Assembly (NCBI GenBank): GCA_023416335.1
Contig: JAEZHY010000126.1
Span: 1 to 64,000, forward strand
Origin: Pseudomonadota bacterium
GTDB lineage: Bacteria; Desulfobacterota; Syntrophobacteria; Syntrophobacterales; Syntrophobacteraceae
Length of the DNA stretch: 64,000 nucleotides
Direction: 5' to 3'
Position 1 is the first letter of the stretch. Each line of letters opens with the position of its first letter. A model generated the notes under the pieces. It had not been told where the DNA came from. It searched no databases and saw only the letters and a program-made list of their open reading frames with translations. Position numbers and translations under genes: made by a program. Shown here one piece after another: positions 1 to 8,138 of this stretch.

Positions 1-1237
1 CAGCGGTAAAGCGGTAACTACCGGAAGTCGGGAAATTTACGGTCCTTGTCCATCTGACCGAGAAATTATCGGCTCCGATGTTGCACCCGTTGCCGGGACT
101 CGCTGCCCCCCAGTTGAAGTCGATGAAACCGCTCCCGTCATCCCTTATCATGGAGGGGGAACCGATCAAGGCTGCATTGTCGAAGTATTCTCCTCTCCAG
201 TGATCCGGTGGCGGATCTTCAAAACAATTCGGTCCCGGATACGGAATCGGCTCCCAGGAGACTTTCACTGAGCCAGGGAGCTTTTCGGTATAGTACTCAA
301 CAATTACCGGGGCGTTCACTTCACAATGCGGGCTCGAAACCACCCGTGCATCCACATACTCGACCGAAGGCCCGTGGCCGGTCCACCTGTCCAGCAGCAA
401 CACTCCGTTCAAATAGAGTCTGATTCCGCCGGTACCCTCCACTCTGAAACGGTACCATTCCGAGGGATCGCCGCAACTGGAAAGGTAATTTTTCCAGCGC
501 GCGGAGAACTTGCCTTCGGTAACACCGCAATGGACGCCCGGGCTTCCCGTGCTCCACTGAAAATCGAGTACCTGATCGCGCTTCACCATCACAGGCGATC
601 CGCTCAATGTCACATTGTCGAAGTATTCTCCTTCCCAGCATTGGCAACCGCAGTATTGGCAATCGGCGCAGGTACTCTGCCCGAAGCATTCCGTTTGGAT
701 CGACTCCGGGAGGATTTCATAGGTCAATCTTGCCCTGGTGCCGCCCGCCCGGTGACGGTACTCCATTTTCATGTCCGTCCAGATATTCAGGTTGTAATTA
801 TTGGGGTCCAGGAACAATGATGCATCATACGTGAATGTTGCCGGCCCGGTGTTGTTCCACCGGTCTATCATCGGATTCCCGAACATGTAGAACCTGCATC
901 CGCCGTCGCAGGTCACGGTGAAGCGATATCTCTGCCAACCCGGAACGGGGGGCCAGGGGTATAACTCAGGCGATGTCCATCTGACTGAAAACACGTCGGA
1001 ATTGACGCCGCATTCCTCAGGTGGTGAAGAGAGATCTATCAGCCCCTCACCCCGATTTTCGTAAGATCGCAAAATAACCGGAGAGCCGGCGAGGTCGTCG
1101 TTGTTGAAGTACTCAACCCTTGTCATTGCCAGACTGCTGTCACACACCGCCTCGATACATTGAGCATTAATTTCCCGACAAAACACAGGAAAGATAACCA
1201 GAACCATCAGACAAGCCGTCAGCACTTTCTTCCCCAT
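1..1237 (-). CDS. Secreted tandem PA14-like domain protein, C-terminus off the window
   Basis: The frame is open from an ATG at 1237 to the left edge (412 codons, no stop), so only the N-terminal part is seen. A GGAGG lies 5 nt before the ATG. Residues 1-25 form a signal peptide with a hydrophobic core (LMVLVIFPVF). Three PA14-like beta-barrel units follow, each opening with a motif such as GEYFDN: about 40-180, 201-330 and 347 to the edge. The third has the typical SVRWTRTVNFPTSGSYRF stretch. A Cys-rich linker (CADCQYCGCQC) joins units 1 and 2. PA14 domains bind carbohydrate or mediate surface adhesion. Whether an enzyme or anchor domain follows cannot be seen. I infer an extracellular carbohydrate-binding or adhesin-like protein. 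Confidence 0.8.
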   Translation of the reverse strand, partial: MGKKVLTACLMVLVIFPVFCREINAQCIEAVCDSSLAMTRVEYFNNDDLAGSPVILRSYENRGEGLIDLSSPPEECGVNSDVFSVRWTSPELYPWPPVPGWQRYRFTVTCDGGCRFYMFGNPMIDRWNNTGPATFTYDASLFLDPNNYNLNIWTDMKMEYRHRAGGTRARLTYEILPESIQTECFGQSTCADCQYCGCQCWEGEYFDNVTLSGSPVMVKRDQVLDFQWSTGSPGVHCGVTEGKFSARWKNYLSSCGDPSEWYRFRVEGTGGIRLYLNGVLLLDRWTGHGPSVEYVDARVVSSPHCEVNAPVIVEYYTEKLPGSVKVSWEPIPYPGPNCFEDPPPDHWRGEYFDNAALIGSPSMIRDDGSGFIDFNWGAASPGNGCNIGADNFSVRWTRTVNFPTSGSYRFTA

Positions 1238-1577
1238 AGTTGCCTCCATGTGAGAAAAACGAAAGAGGAGGTCGCCTACGCAACCACCATGCAGATAGAC
1301 AGGATATCCTCATGAATTGCGGTTTCCTTCCATCCGGGCGGACCGTCGGCGGACAATGCTCTGAACAGACAATGAGGTATTCTCGAGTTGTTTAACTACG
1401 AAACGACATTACGCTGAAGTGCGGTTTTTGCTGTTTACGCACTAATAAGTATGGTTTGTATGTAGTTACGAGTGGTAGTGGAATGTATTTTGGGGCGGGG
1501 GACAGGCTAATCAGCGGGTACGGACCGTAGGAACTGCGACTCGACAGGTAGGATAAATGGTTAGAAGAGTTCACAGG
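1238..1577. other. Intergenic, no gene recognised
   Basis: This stretch separates the PA14 gene from the terminator at 1578-1608. A 65-codon minus-strand frame at 1392-1589 has low-complexity composition, runs through the terminator and has no ribosome site. I see no riboswitch or clear promoter. Confidence 0.5.
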
Positions 1578-1608
1578 AAAAAAGGGCATCCGTCATCCGA
1601 CGTTGCCC
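1578..1608 (-). terminator. Rho-independent terminator
   Basis: On the minus strand GGGCA, then a CGTC-GGAT-GACG inner hairpin, then TGCCC is followed by six T. It ends a leftward transcript about 33 nt after the short frame at 1642-1866, which suggests that remnant was once the end of a real gene. Confidence 0.65.
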
Positions 1609-1641
1609 CTTTCCCGTGTTATTTGATTGGGTTATTGCAGG

Positions 1642-1866
1642 CTAATACTCTTCCAGGACTGCTTTATCCATCCAGTATTCTTCTCCGGCTGCGGCATAGC
1701 CCGGGAAGTAGAACATGAGCCTGGCATCGCCAACCGGGGTGGAAAATCCGGAAGTCGTAAACACCAGTTCTTTCCGGACCCTCCCGGAGGGAAATGAGCA
1801 CCGAATGAGTAATAGCCGTGATGGAATCGGATATCGTGACGATTCAAGCTCGTATTCTGCAAGCAC
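1642..1866 (-). pseudogene. Probable C-terminal remnant of a secreted or carbohydrate-binding-type protein
   Basis: This 74-codon frame opens with GTG at 1866 behind a GGGGAGG about 9 nt away. Its second half (GDARLMFYFPGYAAAGEEYW and following residues) has the composition of a beta-sandwich C-terminus, while the first part looks unstructured. An alternative frame covers almost the same bases, so an upstream frameshift is possible. It lies between the trxB terminator and its own terminator at 1578-1608. I read it as the surviving 3' end of a larger gene, perhaps related to the neighbouring PA14 protein. A genuine small gene is not excluded. Confidence 0.35.
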
Positions 1867-1898
1867 GTGGAACAGCCTCCCCTGCCTTAACCGAGTCT

Positions 1899-1943
1899 AC
1901 AAAGAAACGGCCCGGACATCCCTTATTCAATGGGATCCGGGCC
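1899..1943 (-). terminator. Rho-independent terminator of trxB
   Basis: On the minus strand GGCCCGGATCCC pairs with GGGATGTCCGGGCC (two-base bulge) around a 9-nt loop, followed by GTTTCTTTGT. It lies about 45 nt after the trxB stop. Confidence 0.8.
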
Positions 1944-1988
1944 GATCGGCTCCTTCTGATATCGCACTGCCGAGATTGCTGCTCGACT

Positions 1989-2933
1989 TTATTTCGAACC
2001 CGCTGTCGCCTTTTTCATCTCGACATAGTGAGCGGCGGCAAGAGCCGCGGTACATCCGTCCGCGGCGGCAATCACGATCTGATTGGCATACTTCTGCCTG
2101 AGATCGCCAATGACAAAAATGCCGGGAATGCTCGTCTCACATTTATTATCCGTAACGACATAGCCATTCGGGCTCACTTCTATGCCGGCGGGAACGAGCT
2201 GGTTATTCGGAGAAAAACCGACAAAGATAAAGGCACCTTCGGTGGGAAGTTCCCTCTCAACGCCGGTCTTAGTGTCTTTGAGGGCAACCGCGCAGACGCC
2301 GTCATCATTTGACCGGATTTCCGTAACGATCGTATTGAAAGCAATTTCTATTTGGGGCTCGGACATCACACGCTGCTGAAGAATCTTGCTGCCCCGGAAC
2401 TCATCGCGCCGATGGATGATTGTAACGTGGCTGGCGATCTTTGCGAGATAGAGAGCGTCCTCGAGAGCCGTGTCTCCCCCGCCTATGACGACCACCTTCC
2501 TGTTCCTGAAGAAGAAACCATCGCAGGTGGCGCAGTAAGAGACTCCCCTGCCGAAATTCTCGATTTCACCGGGCACTCCGAGTCTCCTTGCGCTCCCGCC
2601 TGCGGCAAGAATCACCGCGTGGGCGTTAAGGGCCTTCCCGTCGGCAAGCCGGACCGAATGGAATTCAGCTCCGGGTTCGATCGCTGTAACCTCCTGCTGC
2701 AACATCTCGAGGCCGTACCATTTGGCATGCTCCAGGAATTTATCGCAAAGCTCGAATCCGGTTATATCGATAAACCCGGGATAGTTCTCAACGCCTTTGG
2801 TTATGGCAACCTGGCCTCCGGGCACTCCCCTCTCGATGCACACAGTTTTGAGTGCGGCTCGCATAGTGTATATACCCGCAGTGAGACCGCCCGGACCGCC
2901 GCCCACGATGATGCAATCATAGATTTCAGACAC
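1989..2933 (-). CDS. trxB: Thioredoxin reductase
   Basis: This is an FAD- and NADPH-dependent flavoenzyme that reduces thioredoxin. From the chosen start (314 aa, normal length) it has the FAD-binding GGGPGG at 11-16, the redox disulphide CATC at 134-137, the NADPH-binding GGGDTA at 151-156 and a C-terminal IFVIGD FAD motif. The frame can be extended 13 codons upstream, but a GTG at 2933 has GGGGAG 6-7 nt before it and begins the conserved sequence (VSEIYDCIIVGGG), so I prefer it. It is a single-gene unit with its own promoter (3034-3063) and terminator (1899-1943). The NADPH it uses could come from zwf and gnd further along. Confidence 0.95.
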   Translation of the reverse strand: MSEIYDCIIVGGGPGGLTAGIYTMRAALKTVCIERGVPGGQVAITKGVENYPGFIDITGFELCDKFLEHAKWYGLEMLQQEVTAIEPGAEFHSVRLADGKALNAHAVILAAGGSARRLGVPGEIENFGRGVSYCATCDGFFFRNRKVVVIGGGDTALEDALYLAKIASHVTIIHRRDEFRGSKILQQRVMSEPQIEIAFNTIVTEIRSNDDGVCAVALKDTKTGVERELPTEGAFIFVGFSPNNQLVPAGIEVSPNGYVVTDNKCETSIPGIFVIGDLRQKYANQIVIAAADGCTAALAAAHYVEMKKATAGSK

Positions 2934-3033
2934 TTTCGTCTCCCCTTTTCGAATTAAATTTTCTTCCGGCAACCCGGCTTCCCAGTCGCGGGTGACGGCA
3001 ATGAGCAGATCGAATTGAACCGTCGAAGTTGTT

Positions 3034-3063
3034 AGTATTTGCTTATATGGTGTTGGATGTCAA
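3034..3063 (-). promoter_or_regulatory. Putative sigma-70 promoter of trxB
   Basis: On the minus strand a perfect -35 TTGACA (3063-3058) is followed after 18 nt by AATACT (3039-3034), a four-of-six match to the -10 consensus. It would give a leader of roughly 95 nt before the trxB GTG. Confidence 0.5.
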
Positions 3064-3245
3064 CTCCATTACAAAGCGCACCGTACAATCGGGATCGGCA
3101 CTGAACTGCGGCCCCGGGTTTCTGAAAGTATCGCCTCCAAAGTCATGGATTGAAAGCCCGGCGGTGAAAGTTAAATTTAAGGGGAAGTTGCCTGCAGAGA
3201 ATAACCCTGCGGCAAAAATACCTCTACTTGAGGAGGAAAACCGCC

Positions 3246-4007
3246 ATGGACGGCATCTTTACTCGTGAGAACAGGAAACGGATCAGGGAAGGAATAACGG
3301 AGAAGTACAGGAAAGTAGCCGTCAGTCCGGAAGGAAGCTTCAGGTACCCCACGGGAAAGGAGGGACTTGAAGGACTGGACTACGATCCCGATACCCTGAG
3401 AATGCTGCCTGAGGAGGTACAGGCCTCCTACTGCGGTGTGGGCAATCCTTTCCGCCTGGGACCGATCCGAAAGGGCGAATCGGTCCTGGACGTCGGCTGT
3501 GGCGCCGGCGTCGATACACTCGTTGCTGCTGCGATGGTCGGCCCCGAAGGGAAGGTGGTCGGAATCGACATAACCTCCGAAATGCTCCAAAGAGCGAAGG
3601 CAAACCTTCGGGCAACCGTTTTTCAGAATGTGCGCCACGAAGAGGCGTCCGCGGAGGAATTGCCCTTTCCGGACGAGACCTTTGACGTGGTGATCTCGAA
3701 CGGGGCCTTCAACCTCGTTCCCGACAAGCCGAAAGCCTTGAGAGAAGTCTTCAGGGTATTGAAACCCGGAGGGAGGCTCATGATGGCCGACCAGGTCCTG
3801 ACCGGAGAGGTTCCGAGCGGAACCGAGTCGATGATCCAAAGCTGGTCCCGGTGACAAGGCGGGGCCATACCGGGAAGGGATTTCCTGGCCATGTTGCAGG
3901 AAGCGGGTTTTACCGAGGTTGAACTTGCCGCGGAGACGGGTTTTAACAGCTCGCCCGTGACGAAGGGCGTACTGTTTCGCGCTTTAAAACCCATAGAGCG
4001 GTCATGA
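3246..4007 (+). CDS. SAM-dependent methyltransferase (UbiE/ArsM-like), probable selenoprotein with UGA-encoded Sec at residue 203
   Basis: The ATG at 3246 follows GAGGAGG. A frame of 202 codons reaches a TGA at 3852, after which the same frame continues for 50 codons to a TGA at 4005, giving 253 aa, the normal size of ArsM-type enzymes. The SAM motif VLDVGCGAGVDTL is near residue 85 and the post-motif stretch LPFPDETFDVVISNGAFN is intact. The end of the first part and the start of the second (SWSR, UGA, QGGAIPG) match the family pattern W-x-x-C-x-x-G-A, with UGA at the conserved Cys. Downstream residues (FLAMLQEAGFTEVE) are the expected C-terminus. A hairpin suiting a bacterial SECIS follows the UGA. 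Substrate is unknown; arsenite or another metalloid is plausible. The alternative is a Cys-to-stop mutation (pseudogene). Confidence 0.75.
3852..3890 (+). other. Candidate bacterial SECIS element
   Basis: Directly after the in-frame TGA (3852-3854), GGCCA (3863-3867) pairs with TGGCC (3886-3890) and GGAA (3873-3876) pairs with TTCC (3882-3885). They enclose the apical loop GGGAT (3877-3881), with a one-sided bulge TACCG. The loop begins with G and starts 22 nt after the UGA, within the 16-37 nt spacing known for bacterial SECIS. It is also coding sequence, as in other bacterial selenoprotein genes. Confidence 0.6.
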
Positions 4008-4096
4008 GGTGAAGGACAGGCAAGACAAAGACGTGTCCCTTCTGCCAAGCTTCGGGAATTGACCGGCGCAACGAAATTGATTATGCCTTACCTGCT

Positions 4097-4456
4097 ATGC
4101 GCAATCTTGACGAACTATTTTTCAGACTGGCCCGGTCTTCGTTCCGGAGCCGTTTTCGGCTGAGAGGGTCCGAGTTGATCTATCTCCGCGATAAAGGATT
4201 GGACGAGGTCCTCCTTCATGCGGCGCAGTTTATCGAAAAACGCCTGGCTCCCGCCAATCCGGCAAACGACGGCAAACAAACGCCTTTTAAAAATCACCCC
4301 GTATTCGTGGCGCAACACGCAACGGCAACCTGCTGCAGAGGCTGCCTTCAGAAGTGGCACGGCATCGATATGGGGAGGGAACTCTTGGCTGAAGAGAAGG
4401 AATATATCCTGACAGTACTGAAGCGCTGGCTCTCAACTCAGGGGGCGGAGAAGTGA
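4097..4456 (+). CDS. DUF4186 family protein
   Basis: This 119-residue protein matches the pattern of DUF4186: an N-terminal LFFRLARSSFRSRF, the central EKRLAPANPANDGKQTP and the strongly conserved HPVFVAQHATATCCRGCLQK with a CCxxC cluster, ending in a helical ILTVLKRWL. Function is unknown. The His/Cys cluster suggests metal binding, which is my inference. It starts about 90 nt after the methyltransferase and has only a weak ribosome site, so it may be read from the same transcript. Confidence 0.85.
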   Translation: MRNLDELFFRLARSSFRSRFRLRGSELIYLRDKGLDEVLLHAAQFIEKRLAPANPANDGKQTPFKNHPVFVAQHATATCCRGCLQKWHGIDMGRELLAEEKEYILTVLKRWLSTQGAEK

Positions 4457-4510
4457 GGCGACCCCGGGCAGGTCCACCCCACTTGCAATCGATCATGTTC
4501 CTTCACAAAA

Positions 4511-4726
4511 TCAGGCCGGGGTTTGGTCTCGACTCCCGAATTTGTGTTTAAAATAATAGACTACCGCCAGGATGATAAACAGGAAGAACATCATCCTGAA
4601 AACCCAGACCAACACCACCAGCTTTGCGGCCAGAACGGCATTGGCGCCCGGACCGCCAAATCCGATAATCCCCGCCAAAAGACCTATAACCAGGAAAAGC
4701 AGCGCTACTCTAAGCATCGACATCAT
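4511..4726 (-). CDS. DUF1328 small membrane protein
   Basis: The conserved part is MLRVALLFLVIGLLAGIIGF, followed by a second hydrophobic segment (LVVLVWVFRMMFFLFIILAV) and a basic tail. This is the two-helix pattern of DUF1328 (YtjA) inner-membrane proteins, usually 50-60 aa. I start at the ATG at 4726, behind GGAAAGG with a 9-nt gap, giving 71 aa. ATGs at 4723 and 4717 are alternatives. Function is unknown, with stress-induced expression reported for some members. Confidence 0.75.
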   Translation of the reverse strand: MMSMLRVALLFLVIGLLAGIIGFGGPGANAVLAAKLVVLVWVFRMMFFLFIILAVVYYFKHKFGSRDQTPA

Positions 4727-4866
4727 TGTGAAAAGCCTTTCCATTACCGGTAAGAATGATTTCTCTTTCTGAAGAAGCGAAGGACTCTCTTGAGTCACAC
4801 ATTTTAGCCGCTTCCGTTCCAATCGCACTATCTGAAATATAATCATGCACATAGAGCGGCACGGCA

Positions 4867-5390
4867 ATTCTCAATGAGCGCAAGAGGGGTAAACGGAGAA
4901 TGCCGACCGGAAGAGCGAACGGAGTAGTCGCTGCAACCACCAGTCCTGCCGGGACGGGGTTCCCAAGCGGGAAGGGGCTGTTGCCCAAATGGAGATGAAG
5001 CTTCTTTCGCAGGCATTTTGCGGTCAAGCACCCAACCCGTCATCCCGGCAGTGCTTTTAAGCCGGGCTCCAGGGTTTTTAAGAGCTTGAATTCACTATTA
5101 ATCCGCTCCAAAGGCCTGGATTCCGGTTTCCACCGGAATGACGAAATCTTACCCGGTACGCAATCTGAAGCTACCGCGGGGATTTGGGCAACAGCCCCGG
5201 GAAGCTTGAGAACCGGCGGAATATGCGAGTGACGTTGACATGACAACTTTGGGATCTACGGTCCCCGGTCCTCACGATTACCCTCCCCCGATTGTGCTCC
5301 ATGTCGAGAGTACTTAAAAACTCTGGATGCAGTCCCGAGTCGGGACAGTTCGGGACCGGCGGGAACCAATTACGAAATAAGGAAATCGAA
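4867..5390. other. Intergenic region holding a dispersed repeat
   Basis: The space between the DUF1328 gene and the next CDS contains repeat family B (4975-5143). Frames here on both strands are by-products of the repeat, since the same peptide tails recur opposite the copy at 38.5 kb. Confidence 0.6.
4975..5143 (-). repeat. Dispersed repeat family B, copy 1
   Basis: Matches in inverted orientation the stretch at 38530-38740. The 20-mer at 4978-4997 is the exact complement of 38711-38730. The part at 5040-5143 (CATCCCGGCAGTGCTTTTAA and onward to ACCGGAATGACG) aligns with scattered changes to 38536-38668. No transposase is associated. Confidence 0.75.
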
Positions 5391-5846
5391 ATGAATGCAA
5401 AGGCAGAAATACCTCAATCGAATGCCGAGCTTGACAGGAAGTTTCCGAATTCAAGATACTTCGAACCACATCGCCTTGCAGCCCTGGCCATTGTCGCCAT
5501 CGTTCTTTTGCAACCAATCGTTTCCGCAGCTCAACAGCCCCCGGACAAGAACGCCATTCTGCTCACCATCTTTCTCAGGCACGACCAGTCCAAGACCCTC
5601 GGGGAAATACAGGAACAACTTGCAAAGACGGGCTTCCATAAGAACTTCCCGCCGGCCGGTACCGAGGTGGTCTCCTGGTATGTGATGATGGGGATCGGAC
5701 AAATCGTCACTCTGAAAGTGCCCCCGGACAAACTTCGGGACGTGAACCTCGCAATCGAAAACGGTGCCTGGGGCGCATTTCGGACGGAGTTTTACCCCAC
5801 TTACGATTACAAGCCGATCTGGGATGCAGAGCAAAAAGGCAAATAA
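5391..5846 (+). CDS. Conserved secreted or membrane-anchored protein of unknown function
   Basis: The 151-residue protein starts at an ATG at 5391 behind AAGGA (7 nt). A hydrophobic segment at about residues 30-48 (LAALAIVAIVLLQPIVSAAQ) is an N-terminal anchor or signal sequence with a possible cleavage after SAA. The remainder forms one compact domain with well-defined blocks (LRHDQSKTLGEIQEQL and GIGQIVTLKVPPDKLR, ending AWGAFRTEFYPTYDY), which looks like a ferredoxin-like alpha-beta fold. I do not recognise a named family. It ends 28 nt before the HAD phosphatase, so the two may be co-transcribed. Confidence 0.75.
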   Translation: MNAKAEIPQSNAELDRKFPNSRYFEPHRLAALAIVAIVLLQPIVSAAQQPPDKNAILLTIFLRHDQSKTLGEIQEQLAKTGFHKNFPPAGTEVVSWYVMMGIGQIVTLKVPPDKLRDVNLAIENGAWGAFRTEFYPTYDYKPIWDAEQKGK

Positions 5847-5874
5847 ATCAGTTTCCCTCTGAGGAGCGCGGAAT

Positions 5875-6573
5875 ATGGAAAATGAGCACCAACCGCCGGA
5901 GACCGGGGCGAAGACCGTCTTCCTGTTCGATCTGGACGGAACACTCGTAGACAGCGTTTACCAGCATGTCACGGCATGGCGGAACGCTTTCGGGAAGATG
6001 AACATCGAGCTTTCCAACTGGCGCATTCACAAACGAATAGGGATGAGCGACGAACTGATCGTACGGCTTCTGATCCGCGAAGCAGGCCATCTCGTCAGCA
6101 TTCCGGACGTGGAAATGATGAGGAAGCTGCACACGGAATTCTTTTTGCGGGAAGCCGAGGCTCTTCGATTACTGCCGGGAGCGCGGGAGCTTCTCACATT
6201 CCTCTCGGCAAACTCGGTGCTCTATGCCATTGCGACCAGCAGTTCCATGGAGCGCGCAGCCGACTCGCTCAAGATGTTGGGAATCGGTCCGGAGGTTCCC
6301 GTAATTACCCGCGAGCAGGCACCCCACGGAAAACCGGACCCTGCCCTCTTTCTTGCGGCTGCCCGGAATATGGGTGTCGACGTATCAGACTGTATCATCG
6401 TCGGCGACAGTGTGTGGGACATCCTCGCGGCGCGCCGGGCCAAAGCAATTGGGGTCGGACTGCTTTGCGGAGGCTACGCCGAAGAGGAACTCTTTCGCGC
6501 AGGCGCATACAGGGTCTATGAAGATCCGGCGGACCTCCTCCAGAATCTGGACGAACTCGGGGTTTATCAGTGA
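5875..6573 (+). CDS. HAD-superfamily phosphatase, beta-phosphoglucomutase/Gph-like
   Basis: A cytosolic 232-residue HAD hydrolase with all catalytic motifs: FLFDLDGTLVDS near residue 18 (nucleophile and acid Asp), the Ser/Thr motif IATSSS, the Lys in GKPDP, and motif IV as GDSVWDILAA. The helical cap between motifs I and II puts it in subfamily I (phosphoglycolate phosphatase or beta-phosphoglucomutase-like). Substrate cannot be assigned, but a small sugar phosphate is likely given the pentose-phosphate genes downstream. GAGGAG precedes the ATG. Confidence 0.9.
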   Translation: MENEHQPPETGAKTVFLFDLDGTLVDSVYQHVTAWRNAFGKMNIELSNWRIHKRIGMSDELIVRLLIREAGHLVSIPDVEMMRKLHTEFFLREAEALRLLPGARELLTFLSANSVLYAIATSSSMERAADSLKMLGIGPEVPVITREQAPHGKPDPALFLAAARNMGVDVSDCIIVGDSVWDILAARRAKAIGVGLLCGGYAEEELFRAGAYRVYEDPADLLQNLDELGVYQ

Positions 6574-6896
6574 ACAGTGAACCGTGAGCAGTGAACTGAG
6601 AGACTTTCACCATGTGGCCCCAACCGGGTAGCCCGGATTCTTGAATCCGGGGCACCGTTTGTGCCCCGGTTTTGAAGCAACAGCACGAGGATGGGTGACA
6701 ACCCATCGTTTTTCGGAACGCCCGGAAAAGATCGGCCGGAGAGGCATAAGTCGGTGCATGGAAACACGGGAAAATTGTCATACGAAAAAGAAAGTCGAAT
6801 TCGACAGCCCTGAGCTTCCCGACGGCTGAGAAGGAAACGAACCTTAAAATCCTATGGGTTCCCGCTCCGCTCCCACCCATCCTACGGCTTAATGCC

Positions 6897-6950
6897 ATTG
6901 TTTTCTTTCGTTATTTTCGTGCTTTTCGTGGTTGAAAAGTCTTTGTCTTT
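6897..6950 (+). repeat. Dispersed repeat family E, short copy
   Basis: Contains the core TTGTTTTCTTTCGT, then TTTTCGTG and TTTCGTGGTTGAAAAG, seen in related form at 7.3, 46.5, 50.8, 55.3 (inverted), 59.3, 59.6 and 59.8 kb. Confidence 0.7.
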
Positions 6951-6981
6951 GTACTGTACGCCCTTTAAAAGCAGCGACGCG

Positions 6982-7135
6982 GGTGGCCCAGCAACAGGCT
7001 TTATCGTTGCCTGGGTCCGGAGGACAAGAGGCTTCGTGTAGAATTACCAGTCCCTCTTGCCTGCGGCACGGGCAACCAAAACCACGTTGCCCGTGTCACC
7101 CATGGTTTGGTTCCGAGTGCAAGACGGTGGGCACG
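6982..7135 (+). repeat. Dispersed repeat family C, copy 1
   Basis: Nearly identical to 59114-59268: both run from GGGTGGCCCA through CCTGGGTCCGGAGGACAAGA, CACCCATGGTTTGGTTCCGA and end at GGGCACGA. Confidence 0.8.
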
Positions 7136-7144
7136 ATGAAGCTC

Positions 7145-7238
7145 AATGTTGTTGCTTTAAGGAAATACGCCGCTGGTTCCCAAGGTCCGCCTTGGGAACC
7201 CCGCCCCGGCAGGCCGGTTAGTATCCGGTACGTGCTGT
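7145..7238 (+). repeat. Dispersed repeat family D, copy 1
   Basis: Aligns with 58949-59040 and, in part, with 38436-38482. It includes a hairpin GGTTCCCAAGG-TCCG-CCTTGGGAACC with an 11-bp perfect stem and ends in TAGTATCCGGTACGTGCTGT. Confidence 0.8.
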
Positions 7239-7329
7239 CAAAAATACTTGGCCTGCCGGGACGGGGCATTAAAGCAACAGCATTGACGATAAAGCTGTGC
7301 CACCCTACCGCGGCCCCGCACCATTAACG

Positions 7330-7400
7330 CTATAGCATTGTTTTCTTTCGCGATTTTCGTGTATTTCGTGGTTGTGAGCTTTTATCTTTCTTATTTTAGT
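7330..7400 (+). repeat. Dispersed repeat family E, copy
   Basis: TTGTTTTCTTTCGCGATTTT, then CGTGTATTTCGTGGTTGTGA and TTGCGGCTGTA, the most typical form of this family. Abuts the 3' end of pgl. Confidence 0.75.
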
Positions 7401-7418
7401 TGCGGCTGTACACCCTCT

Positions 7419-8138
7419 TCAAAGCAGCGATGCTGCAGCCTTGTCGACCAGCCATATGAGGCTGGAATCGTCCTCGTCCTGGATCGCCTGCGCGGGGAGC
7501 CTGTCCGGGTCATAGGGGCCGCTGAGGACTTCCCTCAGCGCACGGGCCTTATTTTCTCCGGAGACAATAAATACCTTCCTGGATGCCTGGTTCAGGATAA
7601 GCGGCGTCAGTGTGACTCTTGAGATGTCCTGCCCGCGTACGTGAACGGCGGAAGCCCACCTGCCGACATCCCCGATGACGGAACTGCCCGGAAAGAGCGA
7701 AGCGGTGTGGCCGTCTTCACCCAACCCGAGGAAGAGCAGGTCGAACCGGGGGGACTCACCGTCGAAAAAGTCGGAAAGCATCTTCTCATAATCGTGGGCC
7801 GCACGATCGGGAGATGCCGCGCACTGGATCGGATGGATATGCGAGGAAGGGATCGGGACCTTGTCGAGGAAAGCCCTCCGGGCCATGAGGGAGTTGTTCC
7901 TGGGGTCATCGGGGGGAACACAGCGCTCGTCTCCCCAGAAAACATGGACCTTCTCCCACGGGACGCGGGGACTGAAGGTCGGCTCTCGCAGCAGTTCATA
8001 GGTACGCTTGGGAGTGCTTCCGCCGGATAGAACGACGCTGAATCGCTCGTCGACCGTCAGGACCTGGGCGGCGAGGTAGACAAATAGCTCGGCTGCTGCC
8101 GTGCTCAAAGCTTCAAAATCGGGAAATACCTGAATCAT
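7419..8138 (-). CDS. pgl: 6-phosphogluconolactonase
   Basis: Hydrolyses 6-phosphoglucono-1,5-lactone to 6-phosphogluconate, the second step of the oxidative pentose-phosphate pathway. The 239-residue protein has the family motifs [36 protein letters not shown] with the [12 protein letters not shown] that follows, and [18 protein letters not shown]. Its ATG overlaps the zwf stop by 4 nt (ATGA), a typical sign of translational coupling. It is the last gene of the unit tal-pgi, gnd, zwf, pgl. Confidence 0.97.
   Translation of the reverse strand: MIQVFPDFEALSTAAAELFVYLAAQVLTVDERFSVVLSGGSTPKRTYELLREPTFSPRVPWEKVHVFWGDERCVPPDDPRNNSLMARRAFLDKVPIPSSHIHPIQCAASPDRAAHDYEKMLSDFFDGESPRFDLLFLGLGEDGHTASLFPGSSVIGDVGRWASAVHVRGQDISRVTLTPLILNQASRKVFIVSGENKARALREVLSGPYDPDRLPAQAIQDEDDSSLIWLVDKAAASLL

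Larger units (their letters stand above)
6574..7418. other. Long intergenic region composed of dispersed repeats
   Basis: No supported gene. In order it holds a palindromic block at 6846-6892 (ATGGGT...ACCCAT), repeat family E (6897-6950), family C (6982-7135), family D (7145-7238) and another family E unit (7330-7400). The following pgl gene ends directly against the last unit. Confidence 0.7.

Noticed and set aside
1240..1390. A possible riboswitch in the leader of the PA14 gene
   Set aside because: I compared it with the c-di-GMP (GEMM) pattern and found neither the conserved core nor the tetraloop receptor.
5040..5246. A 68-codon minus-strand frame with a peptide tail also present at 38.6 kb
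   Set aside because: The shared tail is explained by dispersed repeat B rather than by a conserved protein.
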